A stretch of DNA of 64,000 bases from Talinum fruticosum (GCA_021018815.1 JAITYX010000022.1:682001-746000), one strand, 5' to 3'; positions 46,561 through 59,444 are shown, numbered from the stretch's first letter. A program made the numbers and translations. Notes: generated by a model not told the origin, from the sequence alone.

Positions 46561-48639
46561 GATGGGTTGGATACAGATCCTATATCATAATATTTTAAAA
46601 CTTTTAAGAAGAGTTTTAAAAAATTGAAGCGTTTTGAGACTATATTTAATTGTTTTTTTGTATTAAATACTTAATTGTCATATAGTTTGTTATCGTGTAA
46701 TATAAACTTTTTCTTACGATAAAATGCAACTGATAATATGATCGGCTCGTAATGAAGGATACAGCACAAACATCATACCATGTCCAATAAACATATAAAT
46801 GTATGACCTTACAATAACCAAAGTCATAAAATTTCAACTATTTGGTTGAGGCTCAGTCGTATTGCTTCCAGTGAAAATCAAAGGTGGTTTGGGTATCCAT
46901 GATAAGAAGTTCGGTTAGAATAGGAGATAGTTTTGTTATCGTTTTTATGGTCTAAGTAATTTCAACTATTTTTATGGTTGTATGTGTACTTTCTTTGACT
47001 TTTTGCCAACTATTTATTAAAAAAAAAAAACTCTATGAAAAACTACCGTATTGCATATTTTTATTGCACTAACGTGGTCCACACCTTCACGGTCATATGA
47101 CAATCTTACGTACTTCGAAGATAATTTATTTTGATAAATTTCAGATGACTAGGTTGTACTTATTTAGCTTCATATCATATTCATTTTGGCTTTTTTTTGC
47201 AAGGGAATATACAAAACAATATTCATTTTGGCTTGAAAAAATTCTAGTTAGAGTAATTTTATGCTTGGTTATGTAGAAGTATTATGTGCAATTACTTGTC
47301 TAGAGAAATTATACTATTAATAGATTTATGAAAAATTTTGTTAGTTAAATTTGATAGAATCAAAATCAAATTTGACACAAAATCAGATTATGCTATTTTG
47401 GATTTGATTTTTAGTTTTTTATTTAGTAATTAATTACATATTAATTTTCTAAGTTTTCCTCATGAACTACCCTATATACTTCTATTTTTTTCATGTCAAC
47501 ATGTTAAGGAAAACCATTTTTTATAAGCCGCATAACTATTTTAAAAGTCATTTCATTAATAATTAGAAAGAAATAAAAATGATTGTATTTATTCCAATGA
47601 CATTTGCTTGAAATTTAAAATGGAAGGGTACCTCAGTTATTGCCACTCTCAGAGTCCTGTCTAGTTAATGGTTGACGGACTCATAAATTAATAATGAAAT
47701 GCATCACTTCATTATTATTCCTCCGGTATAGTTTAAACTTTAACTCCTCTATGGCTGTTGTTGGTATTGATGCATTTATTGAAAATTAAATGAGTTCATC
47801 AAGAATCAAATCCAACAAAAGTCACTTTTGACAGTGTTTTATTTACAGGGTTTCATTAATATTGTCTACTTTTGACAACAACAAAAGTCACTTTTACATG
47901 GTAGATAGATCAATTACATGGCCTTGTAATCCATAGATCTAACTGAATTGTGTGTTACTATCCTAAACTCTTCAAATGAAGATATGTTGTTTTAACTTGA
48001 TCATTAATTAATAGGGTGAACAGTTCGAGCACCTATCCTATAATTGTGAACCTGAATTTGAATTTGTTTGATCGATTCCTAAATTTTAAAAATCTAGATC
48101 ATAATCAGTTCAACCGGTTCTCGAATTTTAAGAACTCGAACCGCATGTCCGGTTCCAGTTTTAGGGCACCTTGTCTATATCATTATTGTTATAAAAAGAA
48201 AAAAAGTGGGGGTGTTTACTAATATTACTTAGAATTTTTTAATCAATTGTGGTGGGCATCATATCAAAGACTAAAAAGAGAAATCAACTAGATCCCATAT
48301 TAAAAACTGAAAACTAAAAAGATTAGAAATTTAAAATATTATTAATGGTTCTAGATACCCACGATTTTAGGAATTTGAACCCGAACCTGTTTTAATGGTT
48401 TCAGGTTCCATTCCGAGTTTGATTATGTGAACTAGAACCGAAACTTCTTTGATGTGTTCCTAAAGTTTAGAAACCTTGCCCTAAACCGGTTAATTTTGGA
48501 CACCCTTGAGATGGGCTAATCCCTACAGCTACTAAGTATAATTTTTTTTATTTTCTTAGGTATTTTCTTAGGTTATGCCACCTAACTACCTAGTAGTAAT
48601 ATAAATTAAAAAAAAAAAGAAAAAGTCACTTTTCACTTG
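46561..48639. repeat. Upstream part of the intact B3 unit
   Basis: 46680-46800 matches 39180-39290, and 47070-48640 matches 43940-46005 with the MITEs absent. This is the second copy of a unit of about 3 kb and includes the intact gene's promoter. The small ORF at 48016-48222 has no recognisable domain. Confidence 0.6.
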
Positions 48640-48646
48640 TATAAAT
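48640..48646 (+). promoter_or_regulatory. Putative TATA box of the REM gene
   Basis: TATAAAT lies 66 bp upstream of the first ATG. It is conserved at the equivalent place before the pseudogene copy (GTATAAATTA at about 45938). Confidence 0.55.
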
Positions 48647-48705
48647 TGCAGAAAGAACGTTTACGCCACCTACCAACTAATATCCTTTCCAGAAATAGAC
48701 GACAC

Positions 48706-50611
48706 ATGATGAGTAAAATCCCTCCTTCCAAACCTCACTGTTTTCAGCCACTTATTCCCGGGTTCCTTTTCAATTTTGTAAGTTTATAGTGTATTTTTTT
48801 CTATTTTTCCTTTATTTTTTATTATATACATTTTGAATTTGTAATTTTAATGATCTAAAATTATTTAACTATATTGGTAAAATGCAGTCAATCCCAAAAT
48901 CCTTTCTGAAATACATAGGAGGTAGTGAGGATGACGACAATGGAGAGAAGATGATTATATTAAGGGATAAAAGGAAGATTAATTGGTATGTGAAGATGGA
49001 TGGCTATCATTTCAAAGATGGATGGCAGAATTTTTGCAAACAAAATAATTTACAAGTGGGTGATTTTGTGGTTCTGAAGCATCAAGGCCAGTTGATTTTT
49101 GATGTTTTCATCTTTGATCCTAGTGCTTGTGAGAGGGAATTTCCAAGCTTTGATCTTCATTTTAATACTCCCAGTAGTGTGCCCAAGAAAATCAAAGGTA
49201 ATTTTCACTTGTTCATGTATTATATTTGAAATAATGGACTTTTTTCATTCTCGGTAAAAAAAAAAAAATATCTGTAGACGGGTCGGACACAAATTTTATA
49301 TCATAATATTTTAAAATTTTGAGAGGAGTGTAATTTTTTTTTTTAAAAAAATGTTGGATTACTAGTTTTAAAATTTGTGTGCTAAGAATTGAAGTGGTAA
49401 GTAATCTGACAAAGTGTGTTATTTAACATTTTTTTGAAGTTGGAGGGGTGAAGAAGAAGATCGAGAAGAAGCAGAAAGACAAGAAGGATCTTGCAAAAGG
49501 AAAAGTTGGGTTTAAACCATCCGGTCATCCTTATTGGCCCACTACTAACAAGCGAGGCTACTTGGTATGGGGTGCGATGGTATGTAACAAGTGATTTTAG
49601 TAAATTTACACTTCGTTTATGTGGTTTATAATTTTAATTAATTATATAGGTTGGTCTTATTAGAAGTATCACATTTTTATATTCAAGTAGTTGGAGTACA
49701 TATTTAAAATTCGAAATAAATAAGATCGGATCATTGTACATATAGAATAATAATTTATGCTAAAGAAGAAATTTTATTGGCTTGTATCGGGATCTTTTGA
49801 TCCATAGATATAGAATAACATAACTAACTTTGGAATAGGAGAACTAGATTTTGCCTCAAAATCCAAATCTAAAAGTTCCATAACCAGTTTGATTTACGTA
49901 TAAGACAAACCTATAAAAAATTAAATGAAAAACGACCATGCTTCCTAACAAAACTCAACCAAATATTACATTGGCAACCAAACTTCGAGTAATTTGAAAT
50001 TTAACTCGAGTTATATCTAGATCGAAATGTTTATATCTTTGGCAAGTCTACTAAGAAGTGGGCTTATAGTTACTTTGGTTGGGTGTTACATTGTAGCCAA
50101 TTCCTCAAGCTTTTGCAAGAGAAAATGGGCTCGCAGAAAGGAGGTGTGAGATGGTGCTAGTAGATGAAAACGGGAAATCATGGTCGATGGCGCTGAGGTG
50201 CACCGCCGATAGGAGTCGTAAAAGAGGTGGCACTACTTATATTGGTGGTTGGCCCCGTTTTGCGAAAACCATTGGCCTCAAGGTTGACGATCATCTTATT
50301 TTCGAGCTCCTTGACAATGGAGAAAAACCCGTCATCAAATTTTATAGTAAGTAAACTTCACATTATTTGAGAAATTAATTTGTATATTTATCTTCATGTT
50401 ATTATCTTATAATTAATTTCAAAAGCTTTGATACGTATAATTTCGATTTCTTATTTATGTTATTGTTATTAATCAGTTTACTTGTATTTGATTTGTTTAC
50501 TGATTCATAGGAGGCACAAAGACATGTCCAGAAAAGACGGCCAAATCCTCCTCCGAGGATGAAACTCCAAACTTCAAGACTAGTTCCGTGGATCAACCCG
50601 TAGATGTTTAA
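48706..50611 (+). CDS. REM-type transcription factor with two B3 domains, 290 aa
   Basis: Five exons: 48706-48777, 48888-49197, 49440-49579, 50097-50346 and 50511-50611. All have GT-AG borders and consistent phase, giving 290 residues. Exon 1 gives MMSKIPPSKPHCFQPLIPGF and joins SIPKSFLKYIGG. The ATG at 48882 is not the start, because it lies in the intron just before the TGCAG acceptor. B3 domain 1 spans about residues 10-107 (DGWQNFCKQNNLQVGDFVVL, LIFDVFIFDPSACER). A Lys-rich linker (VKKKIEKKQKDKKD) follows and may act as a nuclear signal. B3 domain 2 spans about residues 175-258 (PIPQAFARENGLAERRCEMV, GGWPRFAKTIGLKVDDHLIF). The acidic/Ser tail ends PVDV. REM B3 proteins bind DNA in the nucleus, and many act in flower or meristem development; the targets here are unknown. 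It is the sole intact member of the local cluster. Confidence 0.88.
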
Positions 50612-52600
50612 ATCAAGATTCATGCTATTATAAAGGTATGTGAATAAGAGTGTCACAATATATGAGGGACGACATGAGCAAAAAAATGTTTCATAAAACC
50701 TTGCTCCTTTGTCCTAACACATTTACATGGAGGATGGACGTCCACATAGGTCCATGACCAGCAGCACCAAATAAAAGCCATTTAAGGTAGACCCCGTGAA
50801 TAAGATGACATGAGACAACAAACCTGAATCGAACTACCCAGCCTACCCAATTTCAAAATTCTGACAAAATTACATGTGTTTTTTTGCTAGACAAGCTGTA
50901 TTGGATCAAATATGAGTTGACCAAAGTCACTCTCCCAAGCTTAACAAAAATACTCAACCCAAATATAAACCATACTAAAATATTGTTGAGTCAAAATATA
51001 ACCCGATCCAAACTTAACCCTATTTAAAAAACTCAACCAATCGGCCCGTTTGCTTGGCTACTTAAAGCTAGAGCCTAGTGCATAAGTCCAAGTTCTTAGA
51101 AGGCTTTGTATAAAGATAATTACATTGCATTATGTAAATTTAGGATGGAAAAATTGAATCTAAATTCTAATATAATAAAATCTCAATTTTAATTAGGTTA
51201 AGATATATTTAATCAGTTTTTTCTTTTTTATAGTAAATTTCAGGCTACCAGCAAATTTAGGAGGGTAAAAGTATGTAACAAGTGATGTAGAATGGACAAA
51301 CCTTGCATGACAAATTAAGATGTGTTTTTCACACAATAAATTTCATATTTGACATAAATTCAGTGGTTTTTTTGGACCCCATTTTGCCTGCAGACGGAGA
51401 CAGCTAGAGGTATCAGCTTGGGATTTGTTTTTGCAAAAGCACTGGAGTTGTGAGGTGACCTCTTTTGTTGAAGCCATAGGTGTACTTGGGTACCTCATAT
51501 TTTGACAAAACTAACCTCCTCGGGTGGCTTGTCATAATTCACGACGTTTTTGGGCACTGATGGTAATTCTGAGCTCTGTGGACAGAACTAGAATTCAGAT
51601 TTGTGCACCTGTGAAATGTATGCTTACATATACTCTACCTAATGAAATGTAAATTAACTAATAGTATAATTCTCTCACTTGCCCTTTCTACTATTGGCAT
51701 AGTTTTTTTGATAATCAATTTACCTCAAAAGGAGGTATAGAAATGGGTACAAACAATCCTTATATACCAATGCACCTCATTAGATGATTTAAACTCCTGT
51801 AAACATCTAAGAATCTAAATACACTTTCAAACTATAAATATAAACACACTCACGATTTATAGTTATAGTACATGAGAAGTACTATTGACACAATTATATA
51901 CTTATACTAACTCCAGCATTAACATATAATAATACTACTCTAAAATCCAACAAGCATCCAATAAGAAACACTACTCCTTATCGTAATAAGTGTATTTTCC
52001 CTTAAAACCAACTAAAGTACTATCCTCACATCCTTATTATATATGCTTCAACATCTTACCAAGTCTCTCATTTACGACAACTTCATCCTTGTATTATGTG
52101 TCTCAATTTTTATTTATTTTTTGGAAACTCGCTCAGATCCTTTGAAGTCATAGTCTTGTTCAAGTTCCCCCTGTTATTTGAGTCATCTTTATCTTCGTTG
52201 TTTCTTTCAAGCATCCCAAATAATTTATACTCCCTTATTCTATTATAAAAATTGAGGCGATTTTTCTTTGTCCTAGTTTTCTTAGGATCTTTGGAGGCCT
52301 TTATCTTGCATCTTCCGGGGCTAGCTTGTCGAAGTCTCTTGGGTCTCCTTGCTATTATTTTCTTTTGTTTTTTCATTCTAGTTTGGAATTTGAAGTTCAT
52401 TATTTTTTTAATTAATTGTCATAGGTAAGAATAGAACAAATAGTCTCGAAAATACACCTAGCTCTCAAAAAAACATTCAATAAAAAAACTCACGTGATAA
52501 CTCACTTGACTGAGTCTTGCATGTCATAAATTTGTTGTCTCATTCTTCCTTGTTTTGTCAATGTATGCATCTTGGGCTGACATCACATAGACTGACTCCA
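50612..52600. other. Intergenic DNA
   Basis: I see no recognisable gene. The basic ORF at 52110-52400 (minus, 96 aa, many Lys/Arg) matches no domain I know and may be chance or a scrap of the neighbouring copia element. Confidence 0.4.
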
Positions 52601-52907
52601 TGTGTCATCCTTCCATAAGCGGCTGAGACGTAGACTTGAGACTGCGATATACCTTGCCATTGTTTGGACCGAAAACCACATAGTTCCCGACAATGTCAAC
52701 TATGATATAGACAGAAGGTTCTTCTTCATATCACACATGATAGACATTTTATAGTTGCACTTGATGCGAACTTAACGGAGGAGTAATCGGTGTGTTGTCG
52801 ACATGGGTTATTGGCATTTTGGAGTAGTTAGGCTGTTACCACGACCCAAACTCCTTTGTATTCGATCGTACCTACTACCTTGTTCATATCTTGTTCGTAT
52901 CTCTGGT

Positions 52908-54067
52908 CATGTGGTTCGAGCAACCTCAATCCACTATCCAGCCATACCGATAGTTGTTGGATTCATTGTTCATCTTGACAAGAGCAGTTTTCTTTTTTGG
53001 CTCATCGACACGTGATTTAGCTACTTCTACATCGAATGTAACATTGTTCTCTTACATTGCAAAGGACGCCTATAAGTCCCATTCTTCTTCACTTTCATTG
53101 TTTTTGAAAGTGACCAAGTTACCTTCCTCTTGAACAGATTTACGGTCTCGATCATAGTGTCATTTCTTGCCGCATTTGTAGCATCGATTCTCTTGTTGAC
53201 GATATTTGATTTCTTCCCGATCACTTAGAGCTTGATGTGCTTCCCCTCGAGATGGACCTGGTCCATGTTGTGCTTATCACCACTTGGACTGCCTCCTTCT
53301 TGAATAATCTTCATCTTCGTTATACCTTCTCCCGGTCTTATCTTGGCCTTTAGGTGCTCTCCTTATTGTAAAGAGAGATTTTTCTTCCTCCTTTATCGAG
53401 ATATCGGATTTTTGTTTGTCCAGGTCTTCTTGATTGACCAAGATACTTTCTAATTTTGTCAAATTGGGTTGAGTGACTCATCCTTGAGTTTTCGTGATAA
53501 TGCCGTTATATTTGGGGTCCAAGATTTGAATTATAATTCGACACATTCTAGACTCATTGATTGCACTTTCGGGGTCTATCTTCTCTATTTCACCATATAT
53601 ATATATTTAACTTTTGTGAAGTATTGGCTTACCGCCATGTCTCCTTGTTTGATGGACATGAGTTCGCTCTCTAGCTTAGCTTTGTTCTTCTTCGTGAAGA
53701 GTGTAGCTAAGGTATCCCATGCTTCTGTGGCGTCTTGCGAGTCCTGGATCCGATGTAGGAATTTGTCCTTCACGGTGACGGACGAGAACATACATGACCT
53801 TTTATGCCTTGATCTCCCACTTCCTTTTCGATTAGGGTCCGTTGGGGCAGCCTTCTCATCACTACCAATAACACCCCACAAATCTTGCCCCTTCAAGTAA
53901 TACTTAATACGTGTGCACCAAGTATTATAGTTGCTCCCATTGAGCTTCTCGAGTGAGCTACCTGATGCTAAGAGATCCGCCATAATAGTTTGGTAAGCAC
54001 CCAACACTTGATTAGCAAGATGTGGTCCCGGATCAACAAACTTCACAATCCCTAACTGTGTTGACAA
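52908..54067 (-). pseudogene. Copia gag and protease start (broken)
   Basis: Gag begins with a region holding SLEKLNGSNYNTWCTRIKYY and GQDLWGVIGS (53585-54067). It goes on to AWDTLATLFTKKNKAKLESE and, after a frameshift near 53590, EKIDPESAINESRMCRIIIQ and NLTKLESILVNQEDL. A zinc knuckle follows at 53146-53186 (CYKCGKK, then a stop in place of the usual aromatic residue, then HYDRD with the last Cys replaced). A protease start, WIVD-stop-GCSNHMT, is at about 52925-52946, where the catalytic DSG serine codon has become a stop. These features identify a copia Gag-Pol precursor that no longer codes. Confidence 0.85.
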
Positions 54068-54094
54068 AGTCTCCCCATAATCTGGTCCCTAGCC

Positions 54095-55573
54095 GTGTAG
54101 ACAACAATGCTAGCTCAAGACAAGGCCACTAAAACCTTGCTATTTAGAAAATACCGCAAGCGCATGGTGTAGCCGTAGCTAGAAACCGGCGAGTACGGGT
54201 CATGTCCACGAGGAACTCGCTTTCAAGTACTAAATCCGCCTAAAAACTCTAATTTAGGTGAAACTTAGTTCAACAAAAATTTGCTTGGAGATTGGATTCA
54301 ACTAATAACAAAATCAATACATGAAATCAACGGATTAAAAGTCTTAGATTGGGATTAATTACACTATTATGCCCGAAATCAAAACTAAATTCCGTTTGAG
54401 ATTGTCTATGCTTGCGGTTTAGAAGGGGAAAATGCCGTTTAAACCTATCTTCGCCTACTTTCGCATGTCAAAGAATAATTTTGTCTAATATAATCACCTA
54501 TTTTCATAGGATTAACAAAGAACAAAATCACAACAATTGCAGCTCACAACCCCCGATCGAAAACCTTAATTATTTTCATATCAAAGTTACAATCGTTCAC
54601 AATGTCACTCTAGGTAGAGATTCTATCTTTCAATGTTCACAAAACCCGAATAAGACTAAATGATTTCTCTTTCGAGACTTTCATCGAACATGTGGTGAAC
54701 GAAGCAAATTCTAAACAAAAAGCATAGAACAATTTAATTGGGAATTCAATTCATGATTATCAAGACATAATAGGGATTAACCCCAACCTAAGTGGGGAAA
54801 TTTAGCCTCTAAACACGATGCTAAACAATTCACAAGTTTCAATGAATATAAACATGAAAACTATATAGAAATCGCGAAGAGCAAATATAAAGAGAAAGAA
54901 TTAAGAATTATCGAATAGAAATCCGAATGCTTGAATTCAAATTAATTCTTCAAAAACTCAAAATTTTAATCTTCAATCTAAAGGGATTTGACTGATGGAA
55001 ACTACCCTAGAAACACTAAAAGCTGATGGAGAAAAGAACTGTAAAAATAAATAAATAAAAATCGCTTATAAAGTCATCGAAACAGACTTCGCACGGCTAT
55101 GTAGGATTTTCGCACGGCCATGCATATACTACACGGTAGGCCGTGCGGAATGCCTGAACTTTCTGCCTCTCTTGCATGAGTCGTGCACGACTTCAACTTT
55201 GAATAACTTCTCGCATGGCTGTGCAAGGTATGGACAGGTGGTCGTGCGGGCTTCCTTGATTGTGAGCCCTTCGCCGATGGTCCGCACGGCTATGCGAGAT
55301 CTCGCACAGCTGCTCGTGCAACTTCAATTGATGAGTTCTAGGCTCCTTTCTCGTTTCCTCTTAGGCCCAAACTTTCTTATTCATAGCTTTTCATCAAATT
55401 TGTCTCGAGTATCTCTAATTTAAGTCAAAAAACCTGTAATTAAGAGATTTACGAGCTTAGGTAACGATAAAGAGAAAATGAGCAAATTTTAACCAAAAAA
55501 TAAAAAATATAATTGAAATCACCACGGAATTGGGTTAAATAATGCCTTAAAACCAATAAATACGAGGTTTAAC
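54095..55573. mobile_element. Unclassified repeat inserted in the copia leader
   Basis: About 1.5 kb separates the copia primer site from gag, where normally there is only a short leader. It begins near TGTAGACAACAATGC and ends near GAGGTTTAACA, so TG/CA ends suggest a solo LTR, but I found no target duplication. It contains TACCGCAAGCGCATGGTG followed by GAGTACGGGTCATGTCCACGAGG, a phrase I associate with plant retrotransposon LTR/UTR sequence, and a cluster of GCACGGC(C/T)(A/G)TGC words. No coding region. Confidence 0.5.
55088..55325. repeat. Cluster of degenerate palindromic GCACGGCCGTGC motifs
   Basis: About eight variants occur in roughly 235 bp: GCACGGCTATG, GCACGGCCATGC, GGCCGTGC, GAGTCGTGC, GCATGGCTGTGC, GGTCGTGCGG, GCACGGCTATGC and GCTCGTGC. 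Spacing is irregular (about 20-50 bp). They are not tandem copies of one longer unit. Confidence 0.75.
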
Positions 55574-55969
55574 ACTTGTTCTGGTACCACTTGTTGAAAA
55601 ATTAGGAGATCAAATGTTATGGTAGAAACAACATTGTATTATTAAGTTAAGAGAGCAAACTTACAAGAGTTTATATAAACACTCACGAGCATATGAGACA
55701 CCTCACTTGCTCTCTTTAGGACCCCTCACTTACTCTTATAGTGTGGATGCTCTCACTTGTTGTGTATGCATACATAATAGTTCATACTCATATTTATAGT
55801 AGTTCCACCTCGTATGGTGGAGATTTGGTCAAGTGTCAAAAATCCTAATCATGTCACTAATTAAATATTTAGGATATTTGTCAAGTTAATTCTAGAGAGT
55901 ATAATAATATCTAGGATAATATAATAATTCTATAGTTATCTAGATATTTCTAAAACCTAGATTCTTCCA

Positions 55970-58900
55970 TGTAAAAATCTTAGATATTATTTGATATCTT
56001 GATCTTAGAAAGTGGGTAATGATTTTTTTAATTTTATTTGAACAGTAACTAGTACATGCCAATGGAAAAACATGCATTCGGAGGCATAAAGCAAGAATTA
56101 TATTAATACTCGGATCAATTCTCTAGTGATGAATTCAGATACTTTAGGATTCATCTCAGCCAGAATCACATGTGAATCATACCACTATTAAGGTGTAGAA
56201 GACTCTATTAGCAAAATTGTGAATAAGGATGCATAAATAAGAGTACCTGGACTATACGTACAGTCTATCAGTCCAATTCTTTTTGCCAATGTTGTAGGCC
56301 TTAACATTGCATTTCTTGGGCAAATGACCATTTCTCCAGCAATCCGCTTTGAACAATTATTAGTTTATAAAGTATGTACCTAGTTGGTTTAAGTACAAAG
56401 AAAGCAATTTCAAATATCCACATTCCACTCGTGTATTGGAACATCACGTCAGTGGGATCTCCAATTTCCAAATACATAGCCTTCCCCAAAGCAAATCACT
56501 GTCCAGTCTCCACCGGTAAAAAACAAGGAGAACATAAGCTAAAATCAGCATCATCGAGGGCTTTTGGAGGAATAGGCAATGAAGCGCAATTCTTCAATGA
56601 AATCTATGAAAACTGGGTGAGAAGTGTTGGGTTTTTAAGCGCGTAAAATTCGAAAATTATCAAGAACGCGATAAAATAAATAAACTGATAGAAGTAGGGA
56701 ATTTGAAAGAAAAATTATATTTTCATTATTTCTGAACAATATACAAACAACTCTCCCTATTTACAAATGCTTATTACCAAACATTTATAAACAGACCCTT
56801 CCCACTCCTTCTATTTAGGTTTGTTTCCCATCAATTAATTACTAGTTGCTAAACCCACCAAGCTAAAATTCCCTTGGTGATTTTTTATCTCCCGGCGATG
56901 AGTCTCACACCTGCTACCCTTCCATTACCTTCTCCCTTCAAAATTATAAAGAAGCTAATAAGAGCCAAATGTCTAATGCCCAAGCCTTAGCCGTATAAAT
57001 GCTAGCCAAAGAAGTCCAACTCCTTTTACTCCTTTTGCAGCACCATTAAATCCTCCATTAACTATTGTAAAAGAAGTAAATGCTTTGGTAACATTTTTCT
57101 TTCCCCTTAGCCAAGGCATGCAGCTACTTGCTCACCTTTCCTTTTTTTTTAATTTGATTTTTATTCCATTGATTTTTATCACCTATCCCAACAAGAAGTA
57201 AAGTAGAAAAATTATCAAAAGGATGATTCATTCTCTACTTGCTTTGTTATTTCCCATGCATAAAGCCCACTGCAATTATATCAGAGAATTATATCAGAGA
57301 ATTCAAGAAAACTTTAAAGTGGAAAAGCCACATCAACAGTTCTAGCCTCAGAACTATATAGGGATTCCCGTTGTTTCCCCCAACCATGTAAAGAAATTAT
57401 CAATAGAAGTTTTGCAGAATCATGTCTTAGTATGATTGGGTGGGGGAAAAAAAAGGAAATGGGAGAGTTGTAGAATGAGATGGGAGCAGAACAGCAAGCT
57501 CATAACAGAAGCAAAGAGATAGATCAGAATTTTAAGAGGAAAAACAGCAAAAGGTGCAACCCTCTGCCAGATTTCCTTCATTCTCCTATTTCGTTATCTA
57601 GTCAAGCTTTTTTCACCTGGTGATTTCTTGAGGTTCATGACACATTTGCCATTCAAATTAGAGTAAACATTATACTAGAACATTGCACACCTTATAGATG
57701 CAGTATGCTTGAGGCATATGTATAGCAATAAAAGACAAATAAAGAAAAATAAAGATAACCTTGTGATATTTTGTAGTTAATTTTTTCCTCCACAAGTTAT
57801 GTCATCAACTACAAAACATTCTGCACAACGGCCTAAGCAAGCACCATTTTGGATAATCTGCAGCAGCCAAGTATGTACACCACAAGACTAATCAGCAATT
57901 ACAGAATGACACAAGGTAGAATGACCATTTTATTTGGATACAAAAGCAGACCTTAACATTAGAAATGCATAGGCTATTGTGAATATTGTTTGCTAACCTC
58001 ACCATGGTTAGTGTGGATCAAACCAAGAGCATATGCATCTCCACCTACTATAGATGGCCCTTTATGTATGACACCAAGCTAGCTGTTGGCTGTCACACTA
58101 AATTTAGTGGAGTTAGCGGCCCTGTTTAACCAGTCCTGAAATTACAACAAAGAACAGTCAAAAGTCAAAGCACGACCTTTTTACCCATCGTTATCTCCGA
58201 AGAGGGAGAAGACAGAAGCATACCATATTTTATATCCCTCGTAAATGTGTCCACTTATACAAAGACCTCCATCAGTAACCAAAGTTTGTGTTCATTTTGC
58301 CAACCATATCTTCCCTTAGATAACTACAGCTCTTTCCCATATTCAAAAGAGTATTCAATATGTCAGAAAGAAAGATTAAAAATTGCGGTCCAGTTATACT
58401 ATTCAAAACAGTGGAACTTCTACTTACCACTTGGTAGGATGTGAGAAAACCCATGCCAATTGAATCTCAGGGACAGATGAACCAATACTACATGAACATC
58501 TTCATGCACTGGGGGCAAACTCATCTGTTCAAGTGATATCTGTCACAGAAACATGTAAGCTTATAAATAAGCAAGATTGTACAATACCGATAAGAGCAGA
58601 CTAACAAGGTTAAAACATAACATACGCTTTGTTCTCATTTTTCGTTGCTCCTCCTCTGTGACTACCACACCCATTTTGTCAAGCTATCGCTTATCGCTTG
58701 TCTAAGACATCAATTATGGATTGCTGGCTCGTGTAGAATGTTCCTTCCTCACCTGGATGCAATCATGAAACTAAATTAAAAGTAAACATGTAATGTCAGG
58801 TAAATGATCCAGCATGACATTTAATCTGTGTCAAACATATTGCCTAAGTTTCATTTGAGTGATTGCTGGTAATCCACGGTCAATTAAACTTTTGGTTGAG

Positions 58901-59159
58901 ATTGTCATATGAATAGTGAGTCCATAGGTTATCTTAAAGACCGACAGAGGAATGTTATAACTCATACAACAAAACCACACCCACCCATTTTGGACAAATG
59001 ATGATGCAAAAACGCATGGCAGTCTAGTTGTGCAAGAAAGAATGAAAGGTAGAAACAGAAAAGGCAAGCATAATATGGAATAAGATAAAAATCCTTATTT
59101 AAAAAGACAGTAAGTTCTTTTTCTAAGCATTTGATTGAAGGGCTTACTCCTATCTCTGG
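55970..59159. other. Unassigned region with possible spliced-gene remnants on the minus strand
   Basis: No gene can be named. Minus-strand pieces with exon-like character occur at 58620-58745 (EEGTFYTSQQSIIDVLDKR, bounded by a TCCAG|GTGAGG-like site), 58445-58545 (QISLEQMSLPPVHEDVHVVL), 57985-58140 (a TTTCAG acceptor then DWLNRAANSTKFSVTANS, stop) and 56301-56620 (PPKALDDADFSLCSPCF and KAMYLEIGDPTDVMFQYTSG). Stops interrupt them. They may belong to a decayed gene or to an unfamiliar one; I could not join them. Confidence 0.3.
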
Positions 59160-59444
59160 GGGCTTAACCCAATGTTGAGGTGGGGTATGTGTCGAATGTT
59201 AGCCCAATCTTCCCCGTGGGATTTCGGCACCTTTCCATCAAGTGATCCGAACAATCTTGAACAGTAAGACGTTCGAGGGAGGTCAATTTCCGAATTGATT
59301 CTGGAAGTGATTCCAGTGATCTGCAACTGATAATAGAAAGGGATTGGAGGGAGGTCAAGTAGCTGATCTACTCTGGAAAATTGACCAGCTGGCGTAGATT
59401 CTGTAAACGCAATGAACGAAGGCTCTGCTGAAGGCACTTGCCAG
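59160..59444 (-). pseudogene. NLR resistance gene, C-terminal LRR tail (truncated by retrotransposon)
   Basis: Minus strand, leucine-rich repeats typical of CC-NB-LRR proteins: LTSLQSLSIISCRSLESLPE, then SIRKLTSLERLTVQDC. The family's closing motif follows, ERCRNPTG then EDWANIRHIPHL. One base is missing after PTG, so the last ~15 residues are out of frame. An in-frame stop lies a few residues before LTSLQ. NLR proteins detect pathogen effectors and the LRR gives specificity. Everything N-terminal of this tail should lie to the right, but a gypsy LTR starts at 59445 in the middle of the LRR. The remainder, if present, is beyond the retrotransposon and outside the window. Confidence 0.85.

Larger units (their letters stand above)
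52600..55969 (-). mobile_element. Decayed copia element, split by another repeat
   Basis: Minus-strand Ty1/copia element. A probable 5' LTR is at 55592-55969 (minus-strand start TGGAAGAATC, end TTTTTCAACA), with a TATAAATA box at about 55793-55800. It is followed by a primer site TGGTACCAGAAC (55578-55589) resembling the initiator-Met site. Gag is at about 53160-54067 and a protease start near 52925. RT and integrase are missing. Between the primer site and gag lies an unrelated insertion (about 54095-55573). The start of the LTR is uncertain by a few tens of bases. Confidence 0.7.

Noticed and set aside
48882..49229. Start of the B3 gene at the ATG at 48882 and end at 49231
   Set aside because: The ATG lies in a splice acceptor (AATGCAG) and the stop lies in the next intron. 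The exon chain from 48706 to 50611 restores both B3 domains in frame.
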